Positions 40,925-48,508 of a stretch of 64,000 nucleotides of DNA are shown piece after piece. This DNA is from Pseudarthrobacter siccitolerans (lineage in GTDB: Bacteria; Actinomycetota; Actinomycetes; Actinomycetales; Micrococcaceae). Location of the stretch: contig NZ_CAQI01000038.1 of the NCBI RefSeq assembly GCF_001046895.1, positions 1 through 64,000 of the forward strand, given 5' to 3'. The position numbers and the translations under genes are program-made. Under the pieces are notes generated by a model. That model worked only from the letters and a program-made list of their open reading frames with translations, did no database searches and was not told the DNA's origin. Numbering within the stretch: the stretch's first letter is position 1; the number at the start of each line of letters is the position of its first letter.

Positions 40925-41398
40925 TTGCCTAAAGAAAGTGGCCGTAAAGTGGTGGCCACCAACCGCAAGGCCCGGCACGACTACCACGTGCTGGACACCT
41001 ACGAGGCTGGAATTGCGCTGATGGGAACCGAAGTGAAGTCCCTGCGCGAGGGCCACGCCTCCATGGTGGACGGATTCTGCACCTTCTACAACGACGAGCT
41101 GTGGATGGAAGCCATCCACATCCCGGAGTACAACCAGGGCAGCTGGACCAACCACGCTGCCCGGCGCCGCCGGAAGCTGCTGCTGCACCGCGAGGAACTC
41201 ATCAAGATCTCGCATAAGGTGCGTGAATCGGGCTATACGATCGTCCCGCTGCAACTGTACTTCGTTGATGGCAGGGCCAAGGTGGAGATCGGCGTGGCCC
41301 GCGGCAAGCGCGAGTACGACAAGCGGCAGACCCTCCGCGAGCAGCAGGACAACCGTGAAGCGCAGCGCGAAATGCGGGAGCGGAACCGCCGCCGCTAG
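40925..41398 (+). CDS. smpB: SsrA-binding protein SmpB
   Basis: A 157-residue tmRNA-binding protein needed for trans-translation. Hallmarks are NRKARHDYHVLDTYEAGIAL, GTEVKSLREG, EVH/HIPEYNQGSWTNH and the C-terminal basic tail. The TTG start has GAGGAG at good spacing. It lies directly upstream of the tmRNA gene, whose product it binds, so both components of the rescue system are neighbours. Confidence 0.97.
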   Translation: MPKESGRKVVATNRKARHDYHVLDTYEAGIALMGTEVKSLREGHASMVDGFCTFYNDELWMEAIHIPEYNQGSWTNHAARRRRKLLLHREELIKISHKVRESGYTIVPLQLYFVDGRAKVEIGVARGKREYDKRQTLREQQDNREAQREMRERNRRR

Positions 41399-41427
41399 GA
41401 TTGGAATGAATTCCCTGAATGATGCGT

Positions 41428-41433
41428 TATGAT
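41428..41433 (+). promoter_or_regulatory. Candidate -10 box of ssrA
   Basis: TATGAT lies 43 nt upstream of the mature tmRNA 5' end. The precursor would carry a leader of about 37 nt to be removed by RNase P. The -35 is unclear. Confidence 0.35.
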
Positions 41434-41476
41434 GGGTAGTCCGGTGGGCTTGCCTGCCGGTTTGGTAAGTGAATAT

Positions 41477-41842
41477 GGGGATGATCGGTTTCGACGATGT
41501 TAGTCGCGACAGGTGAAGCGGGCCGAGGATGCAGAATTATCTCGTAAACGCTTTCTGCAAACCAATAAGTGCCGAATCTAAGCGCACTGACTTCGCTCTT
41601 GCTGCCTAAGCAGTAAGACAGTCCGTCAGCCCGAGGTTGCTATCGCCCCGGATCCTGGCGTCATTTAGATAGCCACTGCTGTTCACTCCCGTCATCGGGG
41701 TGAACGGGACTCTTAGATGACTGGGCCCGGATCAGCCAGCTGTTTGCAGCATGGCTGGGGCCGAGAAAATCCGACGCAAACTGCGCCCGGAGAAGCCCTG
41801 ACAACACGACATCGGACGGGGGTTCAATTCCCCCCATCTCCA
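41477..41842 (+). ncRNA. ssrA: tmRNA (ssrA)
   Basis: The 5' end GGGGATGATCGGTTTCGAC is the conserved tmRNA start and pairs over 7 bp with CATCTCC at 41835-41841, forming the tRNA-like acceptor stem. The T-arm GGTTCAATTCCCC is clear, and A41842 is the discriminator. The CCA end is not encoded (CAT follows). The tag frame at 41571-41609 reads AESKRTDFALAA followed by TAA, ending in the ALAA-type degron recognised by Clp proteases. smpB lies just upstream. Mature length about 366 nt. Confidence 0.96.
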
Positions 41843-41883
41843 CATTTGTGGTGAATCGCTCCTTTACGGAGTGGTTCATCAAG

Positions 41884-41915
41884 AAACACCCCGGTCTTCG
41901 GACCGGGGTGTTTTT
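41884..41915 (+). terminator. Strong intrinsic terminator of ssrA
   Basis: A 13-bp perfect stem (AAACACCCCGGTC/GACCGGGGTGTTT) closed by a TTCG tetraloop and followed by a T-run. It is the best terminator in the window, about 40 nt after the tmRNA. Confidence 0.93.
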
Positions 41916-42071
41916 CTTTGCCCGGCGGATGGCGGGGAGGCCGGCCACGCAGGCACCCGTTCACCCAAGGCGTAGCACGGCCGGGACTACGGATCCGCCG
42001 CCGGTCGTTGTCACCGGTAGGACCCGGACAAGCGCAGCGCCGCCGGGGTCCGGCAACCGAGGAGGTGCCCC

Positions 42072-43064
42072 ATGGGCCAGGGGAGCGAACCAGTTCAGGC
42101 GCCCGACGCCGACGCCCTGGACTCGTACTCAGAGACCGTCATGCGCGTGGCCGCCACCGTCACGCCCCACGTCGCGGCCTTGGAAATGTCCGCGAGCCGC
42201 CGCAACGGACGCATCCGGGTGGGCGCGGGCTCCGCGGTGCTCTTCACAGAGGACGGGTACCTGCTGACCAACTCGCACGTGGTGGCCGGCACGAACCGGG
42301 GCCATGCAGTTTTCGGCGACGGCAGCCGGATGGATCTGGAGCTGGTGGGCGCCGACCCCCTGTCCGATCTCGCCGTGGTCCATGGCAGGCCGCCGCGGAT
42401 TCCGCCTGCCACGTTCGGGAACGCAGAGTCCCTGCGGGTTGGCCAGCTGGTGATAGCGGTCGGAAACCCGCTTGGTCTGGCCGGTTCGGTGACGGCGGGA
42501 GTGGTCAGTGGCCTGGGCCGTGCCATCCCGGTGTGGGCCGGGGGCAACCGGCGGGTCATCGAGGACGTGATCCAGACGGACGCAGCACTCAACCCGGGCA
42601 ACTCCGGAGGAGCGCTGGCCGATACCCACAGCCGGATCGTGGGAATCAACACCGCCGTGGCCGGTGCCGGGCTGGGCCTGGCCATCCCCATCAACGCCAC
42701 CACCCGGCGGATCATTTCGGCACTGCTCTCAGACGGACGTGTACGCCGCGCCTACCTGGGCCTGGTCAGCACACCCACCCGGCTGAGCCCCAGTGCCGTG
42801 ATCAGGACCGGCCAGCGGGATGCGCTGCGGGTGGTGGAGGTACTGCCCGGTTCTCCCGCGGACAAAGCAGGGCTGACCGCCGGAGACATCCTCCTCGCGG
42901 CAGGCGGCCGCCCGGTCAGTGACGCCGAAAGCCTGCAACGGCTGCTGTTCGTCGACGCCATCGGCGAGCCACTCGAGCTCGCCGTGCTGCGGGACGGCAC
43001 AGAAGTCCATCTCACCGCTGTGCCTGACGAGATGACGAGCAACGGGAGGCAGCGCCCGGCCTAG
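42072..43064 (+). CDS. Trypsin-like serine protease with PDZ domain (HtrA-like)
   Basis: A 330-residue S1C protease. The catalytic triad is His69 (TNSHVV), Asp99 (DPLSDLAV) and Ser178 (NPGNSGGAL). A PDZ domain (about 235-320, VVEVLPGSPADKAGLTAGDILLAAGG) follows. HtrA proteins degrade misfolded proteins, normally outside the cytoplasm. This one has no signal peptide and no N-terminal membrane helix, so it may act in the cytoplasm or use another export route. ATG start with GAGGAGGTG upstream. Probably monocistronic. Confidence 0.92.
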   Translation: MGQGSEPVQAPDADALDSYSETVMRVAATVTPHVAALEMSASRRNGRIRVGAGSAVLFTEDGYLLTNSHVVAGTNRGHAVFGDGSRMDLELVGADPLSDLAVVHGRPPRIPPATFGNAESLRVGQLVIAVGNPLGLAGSVTAGVVSGLGRAIPVWAGGNRRVIEDVIQTDAALNPGNSGGALADTHSRIVGINTAVAGAGLGLAIPINATTRRIISALLSDGRVRRAYLGLVSTPTRLSPSAVIRTGQRDALRVVEVLPGSPADKAGLTAGDILLAAGGRPVSDAESLQRLLFVDAIGEPLELAVLRDGTEVHLTAVPDEMTSNGRQRPA

Positions 43065-43435
43065 TCCTGGCCCGCCACGTCCGCGATGCCCACGAAACGT
43101 GTGCCCACGCCGTCGAACTCGCTGCGGACGTGACCCGGGCGCAGCGGCGGGACGTCCTCGGGGTTGTGGTGCGCGCACACCACGTACGTGAATTCCGGCC
43201 ACCACTTCTTGGGGCGGGCTGCTTCCTCGTAACCGCAGACAGCGCACTCCAAATGCACCCACACCGGACGCTTGCCCGTGCGGTTGGCACGGGACTGCAC
43301 CAGCCACGGGGGAGGGTTGTCCAGGATCTCCCCGAGCTCAGCCTCCGTCATCCACTTTGGAAGGCCATGGCGCTGTGCCATTTCCATCGGTACATCCAGG
43401 GCAATGGCCGCGTCACGTCTGCTAATCATCACCAT
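43061..43435 (-). CDS. Small conserved protein with a possible zinc site
   Basis: A protein of about 124 residues from the ATG at 43435, or 122 from the ATG at 43429; the frame itself opens at 43519 (152 residues) but the first part looks non-coding. The core has ALDVPMEMAQRHGLPKWMTEAELGEIL and NPPPWLVQSRANRTGKRPVWVHL. A C-x2-C pair (CAVCGYEE) and a later C-x-H-H (VVCAHH) together could bind zinc. I do not recognise an experimentally described family; it has the look of an actinobacterial conserved hypothetical protein. Its stop overlaps the end of the protease gene by 4 nt (convergent), and the second crcB gene ends 47 nt upstream. Confidence 0.7.
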   Translation of the reverse strand: MVMISRRDAAIALDVPMEMAQRHGLPKWMTEAELGEILDNPPPWLVQSRANRTGKRPVWVHLECAVCGYEEAARPKKWWPEFTYVVCAHHNPEDVPPLRPGHVRSEFDGVGTRFVGIADVAGQD

Positions 43436-43481
43436 CCACGATACGGGAGGCCGCCAAATCGCCTCCGGCCGCTCACGAAGT

Positions 43482-43910
43482 TCAGGAGGCGAGTGCAAGC
43501 CCGGCAGCGGCCGCGCCAAAACCGAGAACGAGATTGGCGGCCACGTTCACAGCCGCAGCACCGAATCGGGCTTCACTGAACAGGCGCACGGTTGCCGTGG
43601 TCCAGGAACTGAAGGTGGTAAGGCCTCCGGCCAGCCCGGTGGCCAGCGCGATCTGCCATTCCGGGGCCATTCCGAGGCTGAGGGTCAGGGCGTGGGCTGC
43701 GCCGATGATGAAGCACCCCGTGACGTTCACGAGCAGCGTGGCCCACGGCCAGTGCAGCCGCCCGCCAAGGCCGGAGCCGCGGGCCGCAGAGTCACGTGCC
43801 ACTAAGCCGCGGGAAGCCCGGACCGAGGCGTGATCTGCGAACCAGCTGTCCACGGCAAAACGGAGCAGCGCGCCAGCAACCCCGAACACCCCTACCAACG
43901 CGGCCGCCAT
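43482..43910 (-). CDS. crcB: Fluoride exporter subunit CrcB (second gene)
   Basis: A 142-residue Fluc-type fluoride channel subunit with four membrane helices. WATLLVNVTGCFIIG has the pore Asn, and GLTTFSSWTT is the conserved F-box with TTFS. In actinobacteria the channel is often a heterodimer of two genes, as here: the ATG overlaps the crcB1 stop (TGATG). A longer loop between helices 1 and 2 (about 25-50) is slightly unusual. Exports fluoride from the cytoplasm. Confidence 0.92.
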   Translation of the reverse strand: MAAALVGVFGVAGALLRFAVDSWFADHASVRASRGLVARDSAARGSGLGGRLHWPWATLLVNVTGCFIIGAAHALTLSLGMAPEWQIALATGLAGGLTTFSSWTTATVRLFSEARFGAAAVNVAANLVLGFGAAAAGLALAS

Positions 43911-44350
43911 CACGGCCGTGCACCAAGCCCGGTGTCGCGCCCGTTCAACCGGCGGCCCACCACCCTTCCAGACCGCCACCCCGCTCCGGCCGCTGCCAGT
44001 CCCAGCAGCAACGACAGCACCAGGTAGGCGACCCAGATGAAGTGCGAGCCCGCCCGGGCCAGCTGGTCCACCGCGAACACCACCGCCGAGAACGTGGTGA
44101 AGGAGCCCAGGAGGCCGGGGCCCAGGCCGGCGCGCAGCCAGAAGGCGGTGTGCGGCCGGGCCATCCACACCGAGGTCAGCAACGCCAGGACAAAGCTGCC
44201 GCCTACGTTGATCCACAGCGTGGCCCACGGTAGGGAACCCGGGAGATCCGGAAACGCGAGCCCCAGCCCGTACCGCAGTTCAGTACCGAGCAGGCCCCCA
44301 GCAGCAACAGCAAGCCAGGCAGGGGCTGCCGGCATGCCGGCACGCCTCAT
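43910..44350 (-). CDS. crcB: Fluoride exporter subunit CrcB (first gene)
   Basis: A 146-residue Fluc subunit: WATLWINVGGSFVLALL holds the pore Asn and GSFTTFSAVVF the conserved TTFS segment, with four helices in all. It is followed by the second crcB with a TGATG overlap, so a heterodimeric channel is likely. The ATG lies just after the stop of the mntR-like gene on the same strand. No crcB-type fluoride riboswitch can precede it because the upstream gene abuts. Confidence 0.94.
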   Translation of the reverse strand: MRRAGMPAAPAWLAVAAGGLLGTELRYGLGLAFPDLPGSLPWATLWINVGGSFVLALLTSVWMARPHTAFWLRAGLGPGLLGSFTTFSAVVFAVDQLARAGSHFIWVAYLVLSLLLGLAAAGAGWRSGRVVGRRLNGRDTGLGARP

Positions 44351-45064
44351 TCAGCCGTCCCCGAGGAGGCAGCCCGGGTGGGGATGGTCGGTGTGTACCC
44401 AGAGGGCGGAGGTGATCTCGTCGGCCAGGTCGTAGTCCCTGGTCCTGCCCGAGTTCCGGATCCGCACCACCAGGGCCCCGCCGAACGGCTTGCGGCCCAC
44501 CACCTCCACTTCGGCGTCGAGGTCTATCTCCTCGGCGGAGAGGTAGCGGAGCAGGTCGGGGTTTTCGTCGCTGATACGGGTGATCCTGCCGGTGTGCCCC
44601 TGGTCCAGTTCGCCGAGCAGGTGGGCACGGGGCATCAGGACTGTGCCCTCGGCTGTGGGGATCGGGTCGCCGTGGGGGTCGCGCTGCGGGTCTCCGAGTT
44701 TGGCTGCCACACGCTCAATGAACGTATCCGAGACGGCGTGCTCCAGCAGTTCGGCTTCGTCGTGGACCTCGTCCCAGCTGTACCCCAGCTGCTGGACAAG
44801 GTAGGTCTCGATCAGGCGGTGGCGGCGCACCATGGAAAGGGCCAGCCGGACGCCCTGTTCGGTGAGCGTGATCGCGCTGTAGGGCTTATGGTCCACCAGG
44901 CCCTGGTCCTTCAGCTTCCGGACCATCTCGGATACCGAGGAATTGGCCACTCCCAGCCGCTGGGCGAGCTGGGAGGACGTGATGGGTTTGTCCTGCCATT
45001 CAGTGAATGAGTAGATGACCTTGACGTAATCCTCGATGGAGGAGGAGGGCGCGCTGGTCTTCAC
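44351..45064 (-). CDS. mntR: DtxR-family metal regulator, MntR-like
   Basis: A 237-residue regulator: an N-terminal winged helix (LAQRLGVANSSVSEMVRKLKDQGLV, about 30-55), a metal-binding/dimer domain and a C-terminal SH3-like FeoA domain. The metal ligands favour manganese. The DtxR Cys102 position is Glu (DEAELLEH), and the Met10 position is Asp (IEDYVKVIY), both as in MntR. The ancillary His in RRHRLIE and the EH pair are kept. It probably represses manganese uptake genes. The GTG at 45064 is chosen because the protein then starts as other DtxR members; the frame is open upstream to 45373 inside the next gene. It directly precedes crcB1 and follows the methyltransferase gene by 31 nt. Confidence 0.85.
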   Translation of the reverse strand: MKTSAPSSSIEDYVKVIYSFTEWQDKPITSSQLAQRLGVANSSVSEMVRKLKDQGLVDHKPYSAITLTEQGVRLALSMVRRHRLIETYLVQQLGYSWDEVHDEAELLEHAVSDTFIERVAAKLGDPQRDPHGDPIPTAEGTVLMPRAHLLGELDQGHTGRITRISDENPDLLRYLSAEEIDLDAEVEVVGRKPFGGALVVRIRNSGRTRDYDLADEITSALWVHTDHPHPGCLLGDG

Positions 45065-45095
45065 AGCACCTAGCCTACCCGTTGACCGCCCGCCG

Positions 45096-45854
45096 TCACG
45101 CTTTGATGGCCCGCCAGGTGAGCGTGAGATAGGGCAGTTCGAGCTCTTCGTCGAGGCGGTGCCCCAGGTGGTCGTGGAGGTACCAGTCGAGGTTGGCCAG
45201 CACCTTAGCGCGGGTGGTTTCGCCGGCCCGCAGGTAATAGCTCCGGGATTTGGCCAGCTCCACGAGGTCAGTGGTGGTGACGTGGTCCTGCCAGTGCGTG
45301 ACGTGGCCCTCGAGGTCCCGGAACTCCGGCCCCACCTGTGGCCGGAAGCCTGGCTTGTACACGTCGCCGGCATGCATGATCCGGGAAAGCCGGTGCACCC
45401 AGGGAACCGAGGTGTCCAGCTGGTTCCAGATCAGGCCCAGCGTTCCGCGCGGGCGCAGGACGCGTGCCAGTTCTGTGCTCGCCGCCAGGGCGTCACACCA
45501 GTGCCAGGCCTGGGCAACGCTCACGACGTCGAAGGCCGCCGCGGGCAGGCCGGTGGCCTCTGCAGTGGCCTGGACAGCCGTGGCAGCGGGATAGTGCGCC
45601 CGTAACTGTTCGAGCATGTCCGTGGAGGGGTCCACTGCCGTGACGGACAGTCCCATGCCGAGCAGGAGTTCGGTGAATTTGCCGGTGCCGGCACCGGCAT
45701 CGAGCGCATCGCGGGCTCCGGCAGGGACCAGCCAGCGTGCTGATTCTTCCGGGTAGCCGGGGCGGACCTGCTGGTAGTGCCGGCCGCCGTCCTGGAAACT
45801 CTGGCCGAGCTCCCGCCGCCGTCCGTGCCCAAGTTTGGGGCCACCCCGTACCAC
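45096..45854 (-). CDS. SAM-dependent methyltransferase, class I
   Basis: A 252-residue protein with a class I Rossmann methyltransferase fold: motif I LDAGAGTGKFTELL (about 50-63), VTAVDPSTDMLEQLR (motif II) and FDVVSVAQAWHWCD (motif IV). The phrase AQAWHW is typical of the UbiE/COQ5-like methyltransferase_11 group. The substrate is unknown. The GTG start has AAGGAGG 6 nt upstream. It is the first gene of the leftward group with mntR and the crcB pair. Confidence 0.88.
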   Translation of the reverse strand: MVRGGPKLGHGRRRELGQSFQDGGRHYQQVRPGYPEESARWLVPAGARDALDAGAGTGKFTELLLGMGLSVTAVDPSTDMLEQLRAHYPAATAVQATAEATGLPAAAFDVVSVAQAWHWCDALAASTELARVLRPRGTLGLIWNQLDTSVPWVHRLSRIMHAGDVYKPGFRPQVGPEFRDLEGHVTHWQDHVTTTDLVELAKSRSYYLRAGETTRAKVLANLDWYLHDHLGHRLDEELELPYLTLTWRAIKA

Positions 45855-45909
45855 GTGTGGCCTCCTTCGATTGATGCCCTTGGGTATCCTTCGAATTTAC
45901 CGCAATTGC

Positions 45910-47337
45910 CTAGTCATCGATGCAGGGAGCGGCACCCGCGGTGCCCGGAGTGTTGGGAGCCCAGTGCGGGTAGGTCCGGGTGTCGTTCGCCGGAACCCAG
46001 CGCCCGGCGTCCACCACGTAGTCCCAGCCCAGCCCGTTGTTGCGCAGCGCCGTGATGCCGGCAAGGAGACGCTCGGCGTCCTCCAGGCGGGATCCGACGC
46101 CGAAGCTGGCGCGCAGCGATCCGGACGGCAAACCCAGGCGCTTCAGCAGCGGGTGGGCGCAGAAGCGGCCGTCGCGCAGGCCCACGCCGTGCTCGGCGGA
46201 CAGATAGGCGGCCACCAGCCCGGCGTCGTAGCCCTCCACGGAGAAGTTGACCACTCCGATGGTGTCGGTGTCCGGGTTGGTGTCCTTGAAGATCTGGTGC
46301 ACCGTGACGCCGTCGATCTGCTGCAGGCCTTCCACCAGGAAGGAGCGGATGGCGGACTCGTGGGCGTGCCACTGCTCCTGGTCCAGCCCGGCGATCACCT
46401 GCGTGGCACGGGCCAGGGTCGCCGCGCCCAGGACGTTGGGCGAGCCGCCCTCATGGCGGGCCGGGCCGGTGGCCCAGCTGACGCCGTCGAGCCGTGCTTC
46501 CTTGACGGCGCCGCCACCGGCAAGGTGCGGCGTTCCGGCGTCAAGCCAGTCCGTGCGGCCCACCAGCACGCCGGAACCGAAAGGTGCGTACAGCTTGTGG
46601 CCGGAGAAGGCGAGGTAGTCGACGTCGTCCGCTGCAATGTCCACCCGGCGGTGCGGTGCAAGCTGGGCGGCGTCCACCACGATCCGTGCGCCGTGTTCGT
46701 GGGCCAGCGCGGCCAGGGCGCGGATGGGCAGGATTTCGCCGGTGACGTTGGAGGCGCCGGTGACGGCGAGCAGGCTCACGCCGCCCTGGCTCAGTTCCGC
46801 ACGGATGGCGTCGATGGTTCCGGCGATGGTGTCGGCGGCAACGATGCTGCGGTGCGGGACGCCCTGCCACGGCAGCAGGTTGGCGTGGTGCTCGATGTCC
46901 AGGTAGAGGACTTCGCCGTCGGGCCGGCCGTCCGTTGCGGGCAGGCAACCGGCCAGCAGGTTGAGCGAATCGGTGGTGTTCCGCGTGAAGATCACCGAAT
47001 CGTCCGGGCGGCCGCCCACGAACTCCCGGACAATGTTGCGTGAGTTTTCATATACGGAGGTGCTGATCTGGGATGCGTAACCGGCGCCGCGGTGGACGCT
47101 GGCGTAGAACGGCAGGATCTCGTTAAGGTACGCCGAGACCACGGAGAGGGCCGGAGCCGAGGCGCCGTAGTCAAGGTTGGCGTAGCGGACGTGGCCGCCA
47201 TGGATCAGCGGTGCCTGGATTTCTGCGCCGGTGACGGCGGCGAGCGGACGGCCCGCGGCAGCACGGCGGGCATCGAAGATGGTTCCAGCCTGGGCAGCTT
47301 CAAAGGTGGCGTTGGGGGAGACGGTGGCAGTTGTCAC
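45910..47337 (-). CDS. Class V aminotransferase, cysteine-desulfurase-like (SAM-controlled)
   Basis: A 475-residue PLP enzyme of the aminotransferase class V (SufS/NifS-like) family. The PLP lysine lies in AFSGHKLYAPFGSG, the His stacking on PLP in DIEHHANLLPW, and the DAAQLAPHRRVD strand carries the PLP aspartate. A cysteine in GLRDGRFCAHPL corresponds to the catalytic Cys region of SufS enzymes. The GTG at 47337 has GAGG upstream. The SAM-IV riboswitch just upstream links it to sulfur or methionine metabolism: cysteine desulfuration or a related C-S lyase reaction is likely. The exact reaction is not shown. Confidence 0.88.
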   Translation of the reverse strand: MTTATVSPNATFEAAQAGTIFDARRAAAGRPLAAVTGAEIQAPLIHGGHVRYANLDYGASAPALSVVSAYLNEILPFYASVHRGAGYASQISTSVYENSRNIVREFVGGRPDDSVIFTRNTTDSLNLLAGCLPATDGRPDGEVLYLDIEHHANLLPWQGVPHRSIVAADTIAGTIDAIRAELSQGGVSLLAVTGASNVTGEILPIRALAALAHEHGARIVVDAAQLAPHRRVDIAADDVDYLAFSGHKLYAPFGSGVLVGRTDWLDAGTPHLAGGGAVKEARLDGVSWATGPARHEGGSPNVLGAATLARATQVIAGLDQEQWHAHESAIRSFLVEGLQQIDGVTVHQIFKDTNPDTDTIGVVNFSVEGYDAGLVAAYLSAEHGVGLRDGRFCAHPLLKRLGLPSGSLRASFGVGSRLEDAERLLAGITALRNNGLGWDYVVDAGRWVPANDTRTYPHWAPNTPGTAGAAPCIDD

Positions 47338-47407
47338 GGCAGACCTCACTTCAGAAGGACTCCCACACCCGGGGAATCCGCGCTTGCCGCATCCGCTCCG
47401 GACCGGC

Positions 47408-47490
47408 CTGGTCGTCACCCGGGGCACCCCACCGCGGTTGGAGGGTTGCCGGCCAGCAAACCGGGGTTTCGCGCTGGCACTCGTGACCTG
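47408..47490 (-). promoter_or_regulatory. SAM-IV riboswitch
   Basis: On the minus strand the leader reads GGTCACGAGTGCCAGCGCG, then an AACCCCGGTT hairpin, GCTGGCCGGCAACCCTCC, the GCGGTGGGGTGCC segment and CCCCGGGTGACGACC. P1 is formed by GGTC (47485-47488) with GACC (47410-47413). The order and conserved pieces match the SAM-IV aptamer of actinobacteria. It lies about 72 nt upstream of the aminotransferase start and should lower expression when SAM is plentiful. Confidence 0.9.
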
Positions 47491-47580
47491 GTTAAGAGCG
47501 TAGAACATGGGGCCGGAAGGTTCGAAGCCGGTACCAATGTTAAGCGTTTTGTTACGCGCTGCTGAAAAGGGCTTCTTTTG

Positions 47581-47637
47581 CCGAAGAAACGACGGCGGGC
47601 ACCTCCTCGTGGGGGTGCCCGCCGCTCAATTCTTCGG
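47581..47637 (-). terminator. Nested inverted repeat after hisN
   Basis: An 11-bp stem (CGGCGGGCACC/GGTGCCCGCCG, 47593-47624) lies inside an outer 8-bp repeat (CCGAAGAA/TTCTTCGG, 47581-47588 and 47630-47637). It follows the hisN stop by about 10 nt on the minus strand and is followed by TCGTTTCTT. A terminator of hisN is likely; it also separates hisN from the riboswitch. Confidence 0.65.
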
Positions 47638-47647
47638 TAAAGCTGTG

Positions 47648-48460
47648 CTACAGGAGGTCGTCCAGGTCCGGGTTCAGCCTGCGGAGTACCTCGGAGTGCA
47701 GGATGGAGTTGGTGGCCAGTGCGTTGCCGCCGAAGGGCCCGTCTTCCCCTTCCAGGGATGTGAAGCGGCCGCCGGCTTCCACCACAACCGGCACCAGTGC
47801 TGCCATGTCATAAAGGTTCAGCTCAGGTTCGCAGGCGATGTCCACTGATCCTTCGGCCACCATGCAGTAGGACCAGAAGTCGCCGTACGCACGGGTCCGC
47901 CATACATCCTCGGTGAGGCCCAGGAAGTTGTCCAGGCTGCCGCGTTCCTTCCAGCCGCCGAGGCTGGAATAGGAGAGGGAGGCGTCGGAGAGCTTGGAAA
48001 CATTGGAGACCCGCAGCCGGGTGGCCGCAGCGAGGGAGCGGCCCATGTAGGCGCCCATGCCCTTGGCGGCCCACCAGCGCTTGCCCAGGGCCGGTGCACT
48101 GACCACACCCACCACCGGCTCGCCCTCATCCACCAGCGCAATCAGGGTGGCCCAGACGGGGACGCCGCGGACAAAGTTCTTGGTGCCGTCGATCGGATCG
48201 ATGATCCAGCGGCGCGACCCGTGCCCGGTGCTGCCGAACTCCTCGCCCAGCACCGCGTCGCGCGGGCGGGAACGCGACAACTGGCCGCGGATGGCTTCTT
48301 CGGCGGCCTTGTCCGCGTCGGTGACGGGCGTCAGGTCAGGCTTGGTCTCCACCTGGAGGTCCAGGGCCTTGAAGCGGCTCATGGTCTGGTCGTCCACGGA
48401 GTCGGCCAGGACATGGGCCAGGCGCAGGTCATCGTTGTAGCTCGAAGCGGGTTGGATCAT
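47648..48460 (-). CDS. hisN: Histidinol-phosphatase, inositol-monophosphatase family
   Basis: A 270-residue member of the Mg-dependent IMPase superfamily. [17 protein letters not shown] (about 86-96) and [17 protein letters not shown] (with the C-terminal metal aspartate) form the three metal sites. The segment [19 protein letters not shown] and the sequence as a whole resemble actinobacterial HisN, which dephosphorylates histidinol phosphate in histidine synthesis. It is the last gene of the DoxX-aroA-rsgA-hisN group, 48 nt after rsgA. Inositol-phosphatase activity cannot be excluded. Confidence 0.88.
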   Translation of the reverse strand: MIQPASSYNDDLRLAHVLADSVDDQTMSRFKALDLQVETKPDLTPVTDADKAAEEAIRGQLSRSRPRDAVLGEEFGSTGHGSRRWIIDPIDGTKNFVRGVPVWATLIALVDEGEPVVGVVSAPALGKRWWAAKGMGAYMGRSLAAATRLRVSNVSKLSDASLSYSSLGGWKERGSLDNFLGLTEDVWRTRAYGDFWSYCMVAEGSVDIACEPELNLYDMAALVPVVVEAGGRFTSLEGEDGPFGGNALATNSILHSEVLRRLNPDLDDLL

Positions 48461-48508
48461 GGTTACAAACTACCGTCTGCACGCAGTTCTGCTGGGAGAT
48501 CGGCACTG

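Noticed and set aside
44300..44400. Fluoride (crcB) riboswitch upstream of crcB1
   Set aside because: The mntR-like gene ends directly at the crcB1 start, leaving no room, and no aptamer-like sequence is seen inside the end of mntR.
45835..47043. A 402-codon open frame antisense to the class V aminotransferase
   Set aside because: The PLP enzyme and its riboswitch explain the minus strand; the antisense frame has no start signal or motif.
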